DNA from: Clostridiales bacterium
Lineage (GTDB): Bacteria > Bacillota_A > Clostridia > Christensenellales > Christensenellaceae
Length of the DNA: 17,019 bases
Assembly (NCBI GenBank): GCA_003149735.1
Contig: QANA01000054.1
Coordinates: forward strand, 1-17,019
Direction: 5' to 3'
Shown here: one piece after another, positions 1 through 7,203 of the stretch
How the letters are laid out: every line of letters begins with the position of its first letter
How positions within the stretch are numbered: position 1 is the first letter of the stretch
Position numbers and translations under genes: made by a program
The notes under the pieces: model-generated
Databases searched by the model: none
What the model saw: the letters and a program-made list of their open reading frames with translations, nothing else
What the model was told of the DNA's origin: nothing

Positions 1-401
1 CTGCCATCCGCATTTATGACACGATGGCAAGGGATCAGGATTGCGATGGGATTTCTATGGTTGGCCATGCCTACTGCACGGAAGCCTTTGGGGCAACCCA
101 CTGTCAGCGCGATATCCTTATAGGAGGCCACGGCCCCATAAGGAATCTGCTGCAGCGCCTGCCAAACTTTCTTTTGAAAGATTGTACCTTCCGGAGCCAA
201 TGGCAGAGAAAAGGAAGTCAATTTTCCAGAAAAGTAAGCCTGCAATTGCAGGCGAGCCTGGTGTAGCAGAGGTGTCTGCTTTACAGGCGCCTGCGCTAAA
301 GCAGCAGAAGGCGAGCCAATATCCAGATATTTGATCGCATATTCATCTGCGCCGACAAACAATTGGCCAACCGGGGAAAGCAGCTGCATTTGATTAAGCA
401 T
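1..401 (-). CDS. ogt: Methylated-DNA--protein-cysteine methyltransferase (partial, C-terminus off window)
   Basis: Suicide DNA-repair enzyme that moves the alkyl group from O6-alkylguanine to its own cysteine. Reading the minus strand from 401 gives 133 complete codons that run off the left edge. The protein shows the family core: GTIFQKKVWQALQQIPYG (helix leading to the DNA-binding region), a SYKDIA segment, RAVG (the arginine finger region, MANHRNP following), and the active-site block IPCHRVI with the acceptor cysteine. The 8-10 extra residues and the C-terminal end lie outside the window. I chose ATG at 401 because GGAAGAA sits just upstream of it; an in-frame ATG at 389 is the alternative. 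The ATG at 401 overlaps the stop of the preceding membrane-protein gene by 8 bases, which suggests translational coupling. The product is clear; whether it is intact cannot be seen. Confidence 0.93.
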   Translation of the reverse strand, partial: MLNQMQLLSPVGQLFVGADEYAIKYLDIGSPSAALAQAPVKQTPLLHQARLQLQAYFSGKLTSFSLPLAPEGTIFQKKVWQALQQIPYGAVASYKDIALTVGCPKGFRAVGMANHRNPIAILIPCHRVINADG

Positions 402-1128
402 GTTCTTCCATCACGGCTGTATCTTTTTGAACAGCTGTACGCTCCTTTTTATTTTTATGTTTTAACGTAAAGTAACCAATAAAACACATGACGCCGGCGC
501 CGATGGCATCGACGATCATATCTTCCATAGTGTCGGCCAGTGCAGCGCGCCCGATAAGCTGAGTGCCATTCTCAAGCATAAACTTCTGCATATTCATGCC
601 AAGCAAACCATCCATTACAAATTCATAAATTTCCCACACACCACCGACCGCCAGTGCAAAGCAGAAGGCAAATAGCAAGGTAAAGGCAGGGCTCAGCGTT
701 ACCTGTACCTTTTTAGAGTTGTTCATGATATTGACAAGGGAAAAACCCAATACGCCCAGCATAGCACCGCTGAATGTATGCAGAATTAAATCCCAATAAG
801 GAATGATGAAGAAGAAATTGCGCACTTCTCCCAAATAAATCGCACAATAGAGAAAAATAAAATAAAATACTTCCATATAGTTGGGAATATCAATTTTAAA
901 ATGTTTCTCGATGGCAGCAGGGAGGAAAAGCACGACGCAACCCAACAGGCACTGCACCAACATAAGAACGTAATCACTTTTCAGACGTTCATGCGGGCGT
1001 GCTTCTGAAAGTTCTGCAGGTGCATCAAACAATTTGTAAATGGAAAAGCCGATAGAAAAGATTAGTGTAACCAGACAAATCATGGCAATTGCATCTTTAA
1101 AAGTAATTTTTTTCTTTTTCTGTTCCAT
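394..1128 (-). CDS. DUF2238/YjdF-like integral membrane protein
   Basis: A 244-residue polytopic membrane protein of unknown function. About six hydrophobic segments are visible (near residues 12-32, 53-72, 85-102, 108-135, 146-165 and 207-225), with a lysine-rich N-terminus and a charged C-terminal tail. Conserved-looking polar residues lie in or next to the membrane: WDLILHTFSG, GGVWEIYEF and DTMEDMIVDAIGA. These fit the DUF2238/YjdF family as I know it, whose role is not established. The start at 1128 is preceded by GGAGATGAG. It is the first gene of a two-gene unit with ogt, driven from a promoter in the divergent intergenic region. The family assignment is by motif recall, not a search. 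Confidence 0.72.
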   Translation of the reverse strand: MEQKKKKITFKDAIAMICLVTLIFSIGFSIYKLFDAPAELSEARPHERLKSDYVLMLVQCLLGCVVLFLPAAIEKHFKIDIPNYMEVFYFIFLYCAIYLGEVRNFFFIIPYWDLILHTFSGAMLGVLGFSLVNIMNNSKKVQVTLSPAFTLLFAFCFALAVGGVWEIYEFVMDGLLGMNMQKFMLENGTQLIGRAALADTMEDMIVDAIGAGVMCFIGYFTLKHKNKKERTAVQKDTAVMEEHA

Positions 1129-1175
1129 AAATAACTCATCTCCGGGAAAATGTTTTGAAAAAACAATATTGATTT

Positions 1176-1204
1176 ATTCTATATAAAAATCTGTTAAGAT
1201 GCAA
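1176..1204 (-). promoter_or_regulatory. Sigma-A-type promoter for the DUF2238-ogt unit
   Basis: On the minus strand, TTGCAT (1199-1204) is followed after exactly 17 bases by TAGAAT (1176-1181). It lies about 50 bases upstream of the start codon at 1128. The rest of the 1129-1371 gap is AT-rich; for the opposite direction I see only a weak TG-GATAAT-like -10 (1326-1333) without a convincing -35. Confidence 0.5.
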
Positions 1205-1371
1205 TAGCTTTTGCGGATAGCAGCGGAAATATGCAGAAATACTGCAATTATTTTAAATTTGTCGATTTACATGGAAATTAAAAGAATCTTAAGTTTCTTT
1301 CTCCTGTATTTTTAATAGAGATTCTGTGATAATGAAGCCATTATAAGAGCGCATTCATATAAGGGGAGATT

Positions 1372-2634
1372 ATGCAGACTATTACAATGATCAATCACGT
1401 GCTTACCCTGCTTTTTTTGATATGCTATGGTTATCAGATGGTATATATGCTATTGCCTTTTATCAAAAAGGCAAAGAAAGAACAGCCGGGTCGATTACAT
1501 CGCTATGCGATCCTGATCTGCGCGCGCAATGAAGAAGCGGTTATCGGGCAACTGATTGAGAGCATCCGCCGGCAGGACTATCCGGCTGAGTTGCTGCAAG
1601 TCTTTGTGGCGGCAGATAATTGCCAGGATAATACGGCTGCTGTGGCGCGGGAAGCGGGGGCAATCGTCTATGAACGGGAGAATCGGATAAAGGTAGGTAA
1701 AGGTTACGCCCTGCAATTTTTGCTGGATCATATCGGGAATACCTATGGCACAGATACTTTTGACGGCTATTTTGTATTCGACGCGGATAATCTGCTGGAT
1801 GAATGCTATATCTCACGGATGAATCAGACTTTTTCTCAGGGATATCGCATCGTCACCAGTTATCGAAATTCCAAAAATTATGGGGACAACTGGATTTCGG
1901 CTGGGTATTCTCTGTGGTTTTTGCATGATTCGCAATATCTGAATCGATCCCGTATGCTGGCAGGTACCTCTTGCGTGGTAGCGGGGACAGGCTTTCTTTT
2001 TGCAAAGGATGTATTGAAAAAAACGGGCGGCTGGACGTTTCATACACTGACAGAGGATACGGAATTTACCATCGCCAATATTCTGGAAGGAGAAAAGGTC
2101 GGCTATTGTGAGAAGGCCGTGCTGTATGATGAGCAACCGACCAGTTTTGCACAATCCTGGAAGCAACGAATGCGCTGGGCAAAAGGATATATCCAGGTAT
2201 TTGGCAAATACGGCCGGCAGCTGGCACAGCAGATGGTAAAGCGGGGGAATTTCACCTGCTACGATCTGTTAATGGCAAATATTCCCGCAATTTTACTGAC
2301 CAGTATAGGTTTCTTTATCCATCTGTGGGCGGCGGGGCTCGGATTATTTTATGATAAAACAGGGGTAATCGCTTCGCTGCTGCCGCTGTTGGAAAACCTG
2401 ATGGGCATCTACAATATGATGTTTGTCATGGGAACGGTAGCCACTATAAGCGAGTGGAAGCAGATTCATTGCTCAACCGGCAGAAAAATAGGTTATCTGT
2501 TTACCTTTCCGCTTTTTATGATGACTTATATTCCGATCTCTTTTGCGGCACTGTTTAAAAAAGTGGAGTGGCAGCCGATCCTGCACAATCAAAGCAAGAC
2601 GCTGGAACAGGTGCGAGGAGGCTCAAAACGTTAA
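1372..2634 (+). CDS. Membrane glycosyltransferase, GT family 2 (processive, cellulose/hyaluronan-synthase type)
   Basis: A 420-residue inverting glycosyltransferase likely to make or extend an envelope or extracellular polysaccharide at the membrane. It has an N-terminal hydrophobic segment (about 8-30), a GT-A catalytic domain, and a C-terminal membrane bundle (about 290-400). The signature residues are present in order: the nucleotide-sugar site ICARNEEAVIG (50-59), the DxD-type FDADN (136-140), the TEDTE catalytic acid region (227-231), and QRMRW (265-269), the Q-x-x-R-W motif of processive enzymes. The start is preceded by AAGGGGAG with good spacing. No partner genes for polysaccharide export are next to it, so the product polymer cannot be inferred. 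The broken DUF3592-like gene follows. High confidence in the family, none in the substrate. Confidence 0.9.
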   Translation: MQTITMINHVLTLLFLICYGYQMVYMLLPFIKKAKKEQPGRLHRYAILICARNEEAVIGQLIESIRRQDYPAELLQVFVAADNCQDNTAAVAREAGAIVYERENRIKVGKGYALQFLLDHIGNTYGTDTFDGYFVFDADNLLDECYISRMNQTFSQGYRIVTSYRNSKNYGDNWISAGYSLWFLHDSQYLNRSRMLAGTSCVVAGTGFLFAKDVLKKTGGWTFHTLTEDTEFTIANILEGEKVGYCEKAVLYDEQPTSFAQSWKQRMRWAKGYIQVFGKYGRQLAQQMVKRGNFTCYDLLMANIPAILLTSIGFFIHLWAAGLGLFYDKTGVIASLLPLLENLMGIYNMMFVMGTVATISEWKQIHCSTGRKIGYLFTFPLFMMTYIPISFAALFKKVEWQPILHNQSKTLEQVRGGSKR

Positions 2635-2675
2635 ACTGGAAATTTCAGCTTATATATTAATAGGAAGGAAAATAC

Positions 2676-2702
2676 AAAGGCGCGGCAGATTGCTGCGCTT
2701 TT
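2676..2702 (+). terminator. Possible terminator hairpin after the GT2 gene
   Basis: A GCAG/CTGC core (2685-2688 with 2693-2696, loop ATTG) extends, with a bulge, into AAAGGC/GCTTTT pairing and ends in TTTTG. It sits 40 bases after the glycosyltransferase stop. The stem is imperfect and the T-run short, so the call is weak. Confidence 0.3.
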
Positions 2703-2741
2703 GTATAAAATGCCGGAAAAGGAGAACAGAGGCATAGGTTT

Positions 2742-3156
2742 GTGTGGATATGGTCCATTTTGTGGAGTGCAGCTGCAGTGCTGCTGGGCAGCATGGGAAT
2801 ATGGGTACGGCAATGGGAAAAAGCAAAAAAGAAACGGTGCACAGGAAAGACGTAGGCAAGGGTAGAGGAAATTGTACAAGAAAATTGGAAAGATAGGTGC
2901 TGCTATATTCCGATCATTTCCTATCATTTCCTATCAGACAAACATGCATTGCTTTAGAGTCAGAGGCTCTGCCAACAGGTACCCGCAATATACAGCGGGT
3001 CAGTTGGTTGAACTGTATTATAATCCGCAGGATGCGCAGGAATTTCTGTTACAAGAACAATTGCGGCCGAGTGTCGGAAATGATTTGTTTGCCTCGGCAC
3101 TGATCTGCCTGCTGCTGGCCTGCCTGAGTCCGGTGTTCGTCGGGTTTTTAAAATAA
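2742..3156 (+). pseudogene. Broken DUF3592-like membrane protein gene (amber stop plus 10-bp duplication frameshift)
   Basis: The reading frame opens at GTG 2742, with AGAGG nine bases upstream, and encodes a membrane segment (MWIWSILWSAAAVLLGSMG) and a basic stretch, then meets TAG at 2853-2855. The same frame continues as ARVEEIVQENWKDRCCYIPI up to a tandem 10-bp duplication at 2913-2932. After that the sense frame is shifted by one. If one repeat copy is removed, the frames join perfectly into ...IPIISYQTNMHCFRVRG... then YTAGQLVELYYNPQDAQEFL, a second hydrophobic segment and a stop at 3154-3156. This is the expected order for a DUF3592-type protein (TM, Y-P-x-x-x-Y region, G-x-x-V-x-x-x-Y-x-P, TM). 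Two lesions in about 415 bp make it a decaying gene unless the repeat is variable and the stop is read through. An ORF from TTG 2872 covers only the C-terminal part and has no convincing RBS. Confidence 0.75.
2913..2936 (+). repeat. 10-bp tandem repeat (2.4 copies) inside the DUF3592-like gene
   Basis: ATCATTTCCT occurs at 2913-2922 and again at 2923-2932, followed by a partial ATCA. The extra copy adds 10 bp, so it shifts the reading frame by one. Removing one copy restores the conserved protein frame. Confidence 0.9.
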
Positions 3157-3178
3157 GATGCCGGGCTCAACCGGTAAA

Positions 3179-3907
3179 TCAGCTGCCGAAAAAGGATTGG
3201 CGCAATTTTCGCAATGTTTTTTGCAGGATGCGGGAAATCTGTACCTGAGAAACGCCGATCAGGGAGGCTATTTCGCTCTGCGTCTTATCTGAAAAGTAGC
3301 GCAGCAGTATGATCTGCCGTTCCCGCGGCGTCAAAAGCGAAAGCTGCTCTTTCAGCAATAACTTATCGATGCAGAAGTCGTCCTCCTGTGCCGGCAAGGT
3401 ATCGCCTAAAGTGGAAGAATCGGGTTGATCTTCGAAAATCGGTTCTTCGATAGAACGCGGGATACGGCATGCATCCAATGCCAAAACGACTTCTTCGGGT
3501 GGTATCCCGGCGGCCTGTGAAAGTTCTTCCAGAGTCGGTTCCCGGCCGGAGGCTTCTTTTAGCTGCTCCTGCAGTGAGAACAATAAGGACGCTTGCTGTT
3601 TTAAGTGCCTGCTGACTTTTAGTGGGCCGTCATCTCGTAAGAAGCGGCGGATTTCACCGGTAATCATAGGTACGGCGTAAGTTGAAAAGCGCACCCCAAA
3701 AGAAGGGTCGAACCCTTCAATCGCTTTGAGCAGCCCCAGGCTGCCCAATTGAAACAGATCTTCATATTCCGAGCCGCGCCCCAAAAAGCGTTTGACAATG
3801 CTTTTAACAAGCGGCGTATTTTGCAGAACTAATGCCTCACGAGCCTGACCATCTCCCGATTGAGCCCGATGCAGCAGAGAGAGCGTCTGCTCATGAGAGG
3901 GCAGCAT
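3179..3907 (-). CDS. sigF: RNA polymerase sporulation sigma factor SigF
   Basis: First forespore-specific sigma factor; it directs early forespore transcription after asymmetric division. The 242-residue protein has region 2 (NTPLVKSIVKRFLGRG, then EYEDLFQLGSLGLLKAIEGF and RFSTYAVPMITGEIRRFLRD), region 3 around residues 110-150, and region 4 with the helix-turn-helix TQSEIASLIGVSQVQISRI. Third gene of spoIIAA-spoIIAB-sigF: its start overlaps the end of spoIIAB by 17 bases, and GGAGG inside spoIIAB lies nine bases before the ATG. The gene order rather than sequence alone separates it from SigG. Its activity would be held by SpoIIAB until SpoIIAA releases it. The downstream gap of 22 bases to the convergent pseudogene shows only a 4-5 bp CCGG hairpin, so no good terminator is visible. 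Confidence 0.96.
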   Translation of the reverse strand: MLPSHEQTLSLLHRAQSGDGQAREALVLQNTPLVKSIVKRFLGRGSEYEDLFQLGSLGLLKAIEGFDPSFGVRFSTYAVPMITGEIRRFLRDDGPLKVSRHLKQQASLLFSLQEQLKEASGREPTLEELSQAAGIPPEEVVLALDACRIPRSIEEPIFEDQPDSSTLGDTLPAQEDDFCIDKLLLKEQLSLLTPRERQIILLRYFSDKTQSEIASLIGVSQVQISRILQKTLRKLRQSFFGS

Positions 3908-4352
3908 GGGCAGCGGCCTCCGCAGAAGAAATTGGAATGATTTTTTCCAAACGTACTGTAGTACCCCGACCCGGTTGGGAGTGTACCACTACCCGATCCA
4001 TAAAGGATTGCATGACAGTAAACCCCATGCCGGAGCGTTCTTCACAGTTGCCGGTAGAATAAAACGGCTGCATAGCCTGCTGAATATCCTCGATGCCTTT
4101 GCCAAAATCCTGTATTTCAAAAGTTACGGTGTCTCCGCTGATTTTTCCACGCAAAATCACTTTGCCGGTTTTGAGACCATATGCATGAACGACTACATTG
4201 GTGACTGCTTCGGAAACAGCAGTTTTGATATCCGAAATATCTTCCATCGTGCAGTCAAGGCGGGCGGCAAAAGCGGCGGCACAGACTCGGGCGAAGGCCT
4301 CATTTTGCGAAGTGGCTGGGAAAATCAATTCCATATAATTATCCGTATTCAT
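3891..4352 (-). CDS. spoIIAB: Anti-sigma F factor / serine kinase SpoIIAB
   Basis: Binds and blocks sigma-F and, using ATP, phosphorylates SpoIIAA on serine. The 153-residue protein has the GHKL ATPase motifs: N box SEAVTNVVVHAYG (about 47-59), G1 DFGKGIED, and G2 SGMGFTVMQSFMD. Length is close to the family norm (about 145 residues). The extra C-terminal tail, rich in alanine, arises where the gene overlaps sigF. Start at 4352 is preceded by GGAGGAA, 14 bases after the spoIIAA stop, so translation within the operon is tightly linked. Confidence 0.97.
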   Translation of the reverse strand: MNTDNYMELIFPATSQNEAFARVCAAAFAARLDCTMEDISDIKTAVSEAVTNVVVHAYGLKTGKVILRGKISGDTVTFEIQDFGKGIEDIQQAMQPFYSTGNCEERSGMGFTVMQSFMDRVVVHSQPGRGTTVRLEKIIPISSAEAAAHAALS

Positions 4353-4366
4353 GTTTCCTCCGAAAA

Positions 4367-4663
4367 TTACGAAATTTTCTCTATGATGCTGTATAAGCCA
4401 GACATGCGAAACAGTTTGTCCACATAAGGGTTTACATTTTTTACAAACAGGCGCATGCCTTTTTCTTTTAATTTTTTATAGCGCCCAATCAACAGCCCGA
4501 TTCCGGAACTGTCCATTAAAGTAACCTGGGCAAAATCGAGGATCAGATTGCCGCGGCTGCGGGCAATGGCGCGATCCAACTGTTGCCGGATCGCTTCCGT
4601 GTTATGATGATCCAGCTCTCCTTCCAACGCAATGCAAAGAGCACGCATCGTTGTTTTCTGCAT
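4367..4663 (-). CDS. spoIIAA: Anti-sigma F factor antagonist SpoIIAA
   Basis: STAS-domain protein that, when dephosphorylated, displaces sigma-F from SpoIIAB. It is 98 residues with the single STAS fold: the EGELDHHNTE strand-helix, the LILDFAQVTLMDSSGIG phosphorylation loop (phosphoserine expected at Ser52, next to Asp51) and a C-terminal helix. Length is slightly shorter than the roughly 117 of Bacillus. First gene of the operon, with a near-perfect AGGAGGT (4669-4675) five bases from the ATG. A sigma-H-like promoter lies upstream. Unlike Bacillus, no dacF precedes it; a class A PBP gene is divergent instead. Confidence 0.97.
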   Translation of the reverse strand: MQKTTMRALCIALEGELDHHNTEAIRQQLDRAIARSRGNLILDFAQVTLMDSSGIGLLIGRYKKLKEKGMRLFVKNVNPYVDKLFRMSGLYSIIEKIS

Positions 4664-4694
4664 AAAATACCTCCTTCAATTGCCATGCAATAAT

Positions 4695-4719
4695 ATTCAC
4701 GCTTTGAAGCGAAAATCCT
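4695..4719 (-). promoter_or_regulatory. Sigma-H-like promoter of the spoIIA operon
   Basis: On the minus strand AGGA-TTT (AGGA at 4716-4719) is followed 17 bases later by GAAT (4695-4698). This is the spacing of the Bacillus sigma-H consensus (AGGAwww, 11-12 bases, RnnGAAT). Transcription would begin near 4688, giving a short leader before the SD at 4669-4675. In Bacillus spoIIA is also sigma-H dependent. Confidence 0.65.
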
Positions 4720-4744
4720 TGAACGAAAAAGCACTGCTTTTGCC

Positions 4745-4765
4745 GGAATACTGCGAATGTGCATA
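4745..4765. promoter_or_regulatory. Shared 21-nt block upstream of spoIIA (candidate common regulator site)
   Basis: GGAAT (4745-4749), A, CTGCGAAT (4751-4758) and GTGCATA (4759-4765). The same three elements, in the same orientation relative to the spo genes, recur upstream of spoIIG at 16633-16653 with only two single-base indels between copies. Here the block starts 82 bases from the spoIIAA ATG. The complement TTCGCA resembles a Spo0A box core (TTCGACA) minus one base. Both operons are direct Spo0A targets in Bacillus. Confidence 0.5.
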
Positions 4766-4794
4766 TTTTTTTATGCGTTGGGAAGAATTTCCTT

Positions 4795-7059
4795 ATGAGT
4801 GGAAAAAAGAACAGCAGAAAGCCCGGCGTTTTCAAAAAAATCATAGGGGCGTTATTAGTATGTGCAATTTGCGGAGGAATATTCGTTGCCGCATATATTT
4901 TCGGGATTGAAGAATGGCAGGAATTCGATCCGGCTCAGGCGGCACAGATGCAGCTGTGTACAACTCTATACGATGCAGAAGGGAATCCGTTTCAGGAGTT
5001 GTATAATACAGAGCGGCGCTATTATGTACAGATAGAAACTTTGCCGGCATATGTTGCGCAGGCGTTTATCGCCATAGAGGATGCTCGCTTTTATGAACAT
5101 TCCGGTTTTGATCTGGTGCGCATTGGAGGAGCTCTTTGGGCAGATCTGCGCAGCGGCAGTTTTTCACAGGGAGCAAGCACTATCACGCAGCAGCTGATTA
5201 AGCTTTCCTACCTGAAAAATGAAAAAACGGTTACGCGTAAGGTCGCGGAAATTCTTATGGCGATCAAATTAGAAAAGAAATATTCCAAAGATGAAATATT
5301 GGAACTTTATCTGAATCGTGCGTATTTTGGCAACGGCGCTTATGGAGTGGAGACTGCTGCGCGGGAATACTTTGGAAAAACAGCCATGGAGTTGACTCTG
5401 GAAGAAGCGGCTATGTTGGCCGGGGTTGTCAATTCCCCTTCAAGATATGATCCGCGCAGCCATTATGAGGCTGCAAAAGGACGGCAGGAACTGGTGCTTG
5501 CCCAGATGTGCGAACAGGGTTTTATTTCGCAGGAGCAGGCGGAGGAGGCAGGGCAGATATCGCTCGTAGTAAAGGAAAAAGAAGAATTTACCTATCAATA
5601 TGGGTTCTACACCGATAAAGTAATTGATGATGCAGCAAATTTGCTGACTCTGACTTATACGGAACTGATGGAAGGGGGATATCAGATATATACTTATCTG
5701 GAACCGGAGCAGCAGATATATTTGGAACAATATAGTCAGGATAGCGAAGGATTTCCGGCGGCGGCAGAGGATGGCGAGCTGTGCCAGTGTGCGGCAGTAG
5801 TGCTTTCGGCAAAACATAATGGAATCACTGCCATGATTGGCGGCAGAACACACGAGACACGCCTGGCATTCAATCGAGCCTGTGCCATGCGGCGGCAACC
5901 CGGTTCAGCGATTAAACCGATTATGGTTTACGCACCGGCTATCGAATATCTGGGTTATGAGACGACTTCTCTGCTGATGGATCAGCCGGAGGATTTTTTG
6001 GGCTATACGCCGCGCAATGCAGGAGATACCTATCGGGGATGGGTAACGCTGAGAGACGCTGTTGCCTACTCGATCAATTTGCCGGCAGTGAAGCTGTTGA
6101 ACGAAGTCGGAGTGGGCAAGGCAAAAAATTATGCCGGCAGTGTGGGAATTCCTTTTGAAGAAAAGGACAAAAACCTTTCTCTGGCACTGGGGGGCTTTAC
6201 AACCGGTGTTTCTCCTCTGGAATTGGCGGCTGCCTATATGCCTTTTGCTTCGGGCGGTTATTACGATGCAACGAGTACTGTCTGTAAAATTGTGGACAGT
6301 AAGGGGAATATTGTTTATGAACGGGAGTCACAGGCAAAAAGTGTGCTTTCAGAGCAAACGTCCTTCTTGATGAGCTCGCTTTTACGATCGAGTGTAGAAT
6401 ACGGCACTTCCAAAGCGCTGGCGCAGACGGGCATCCCGCTTTGTGCCAAGACGGGAACCAGCACTTATGATGATGCCAGCAATAATAAAGATGCGTGGAT
6501 CGTAGCGTATAATCCGGAATATATTGTCTGCTGCTGGATAGGCTTTGATAATCCTGATGATTCTCACTATCTGGAAAAGGGAGTTACCGGAGGCACTTAT
6601 CCAGCGAAAATGGCTGCGGGGATTTTTTCGAAGATTTATGAACAACGGGAGGCTCCGGATTTTACAGTGCCATCCAGTATCGCGGCGATTGAAGTAGATG
6701 CCTATCAGTTGAAAGAAAATCTGGAGTTGCGCCCTGCCTCATCGGAGCGGGAGAGTCAGGCGGAATACTACGTCAGAGAGCGAATTCCCGAAGCTTTGAG
6801 CCCTAAGGCATCCAATATGCAGGTGAGTACGAAAAAGGGCTATCCGCTGATTCGCTTTTCGGGTTACAGCAAATATACCTATGCGTTGGAGCGAAAAGAG
6901 GTGGGAGAGAGCGATTTTACTCTGATTGCCCGGCTGGAAGGCGGAAAGAGTTATCACGATAAGGAGGCAGAGCAGGGAAAAACATATGTCTACCGGCTGA
7001 CTCCGGAAGAATACTATACACCGCAGTACGAAACGATCTATTTGTATATTCCCAGCTAA
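4795..7059 (+). CDS. Class A penicillin-binding protein (bifunctional GT51/transpeptidase, PBP1A type)
   Basis: Peptidoglycan synthase that polymerises lipid II and cross-links stem peptides outside the membrane. From ATG 4795 it is 754 residues: a basic cytoplasmic tail, a signal anchor (about 17-38), a GT51 domain with EDARFYEHSGFD (catalytic Glu95), GASTITQQL and KYSKDEILELYLN, then a transpeptidase domain with SAIK (Ser371-Lys374), YSIN (Ser426-Asn428) and KTGTS (Lys552), and a fibronectin-III-like C-terminal domain (about 680-752). I prefer ATG 4795 (GGAAG about 10 bases upstream, before a typical MSGKKNSRK tail); a GTG at 4759 would add 12 hydrophobic residues and overlap the regulatory block. 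Being divergent from spoIIA, a sporulation role (as for Bacillus PbpF/PbpG) is possible but unproven. A terminator follows directly. Confidence 0.95.
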   Translation: MSGKKNSRKPGVFKKIIGALLVCAICGGIFVAAYIFGIEEWQEFDPAQAAQMQLCTTLYDAEGNPFQELYNTERRYYVQIETLPAYVAQAFIAIEDARFYEHSGFDLVRIGGALWADLRSGSFSQGASTITQQLIKLSYLKNEKTVTRKVAEILMAIKLEKKYSKDEILELYLNRAYFGNGAYGVETAAREYFGKTAMELTLEEAAMLAGVVNSPSRYDPRSHYEAAKGRQELVLAQMCEQGFISQEQAEEAGQISLVVKEKEEFTYQYGFYTDKVIDDAANLLTLTYTELMEGGYQIYTYLEPEQQIYLEQYSQDSEGFPAAAEDGELCQCAAVVLSAKHNGITAMIGGRTHETRLAFNRACAMRRQPGSAIKPIMVYAPAIEYLGYETTSLLMDQPEDFLGYTPRNAGDTYRGWVTLRDAVAYSINLPAVKLLNEVGVGKAKNYAGSVGIPFEEKDKNLSLALGGFTTGVSPLELAAAYMPFASGGYYDATSTVCKIVDSKGNIVYERESQAKSVLSEQTSFLMSSLLRSSVEYGTSKALAQTGIPLCAKTGTSTYDDASNNKDAWIVAYNPEYIVCCWIGFDNPDDSHYLEKGVTGGTYPAKMAAGIFSKIYEQREAPDFTVPSSIAAIEVDAYQLKENLELRPASSERESQAEYYVRERIPEALSPKASNMQVSTKKGYPLIRFSGYSKYTYALERKEVGESDFTLIARLEGGKSYHDKEAEQGKTYVYRLTPEEYYTPQYETIYLYIPS

Positions 7060-7085
7060 AAAGCAGGTGCTTTCCTGCTTTTTTT
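7060..7085 (+). terminator. Intrinsic terminator of the PBP gene
   Basis: AAAGCAGG (7060-7067) pairs with CCTGCTTT (7074-7081), loop TGCTTT, T-run to 7085. It starts right after the PBP stop codon. A second inverted repeat, TTTTTGCCG (7081-7089) with CGGCAAAAA (7093-7101), shares the T-run. Confidence 0.85.
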
Positions 7086-7145
7086 GCCGTTCCGGCAAAA
7101 AAGACGCCGGAATCAAAGGAAAGGCGGGCGAATTTCCGGATTTAT

Positions 7146-7153
7146 GCTATAAT
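7146..7153 (+). promoter_or_regulatory. Extended -10 promoter of pepF
   Basis: TG-C-TATAAT: a TG element at 7145-7146 and a perfect TATAAT at 7148-7153, about 50 bases before the pepF start. The -35 position at 17 bases is GC-rich and has no match, so the extended -10 would have to carry the promoter. Confidence 0.6.
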
Positions 7154-7203
7154 AAATATCATATTTAGTTGAAAGAAGATACCGGCCTGAAAGGAGAAAT
7201 GAT

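Noticed and set aside
24..334. Short plus-strand frames at the left edge
   Set aside because: They are antisense to the ogt fragment, whose active-site motif on the minus strand is unmistakable.
1129..1371. Strong promoter for the GT2 gene
   Set aside because: A TG-GATAAT-like -10 is present at 1326-1333 but the -35 position has a poor match, so I do not list it as a feature.
2872..3156. Independent 94-residue gene starting at TTG 2872
   Set aside because: The first 20 or so residues do not fit a protein family and no RBS is seen; the rest is the tail of the broken DUF3592-like gene.
4761..4790. Sigma-F-like match for the PBP gene: GCATA, 15 bases, GGAAGAATTT
   Set aside because: It fits the consensus with one mismatch, but transcription would start at about the ATG at 4795, leaving no leader; the GGAAG part is better read as the RBS, and GCATA belongs to the shared block.
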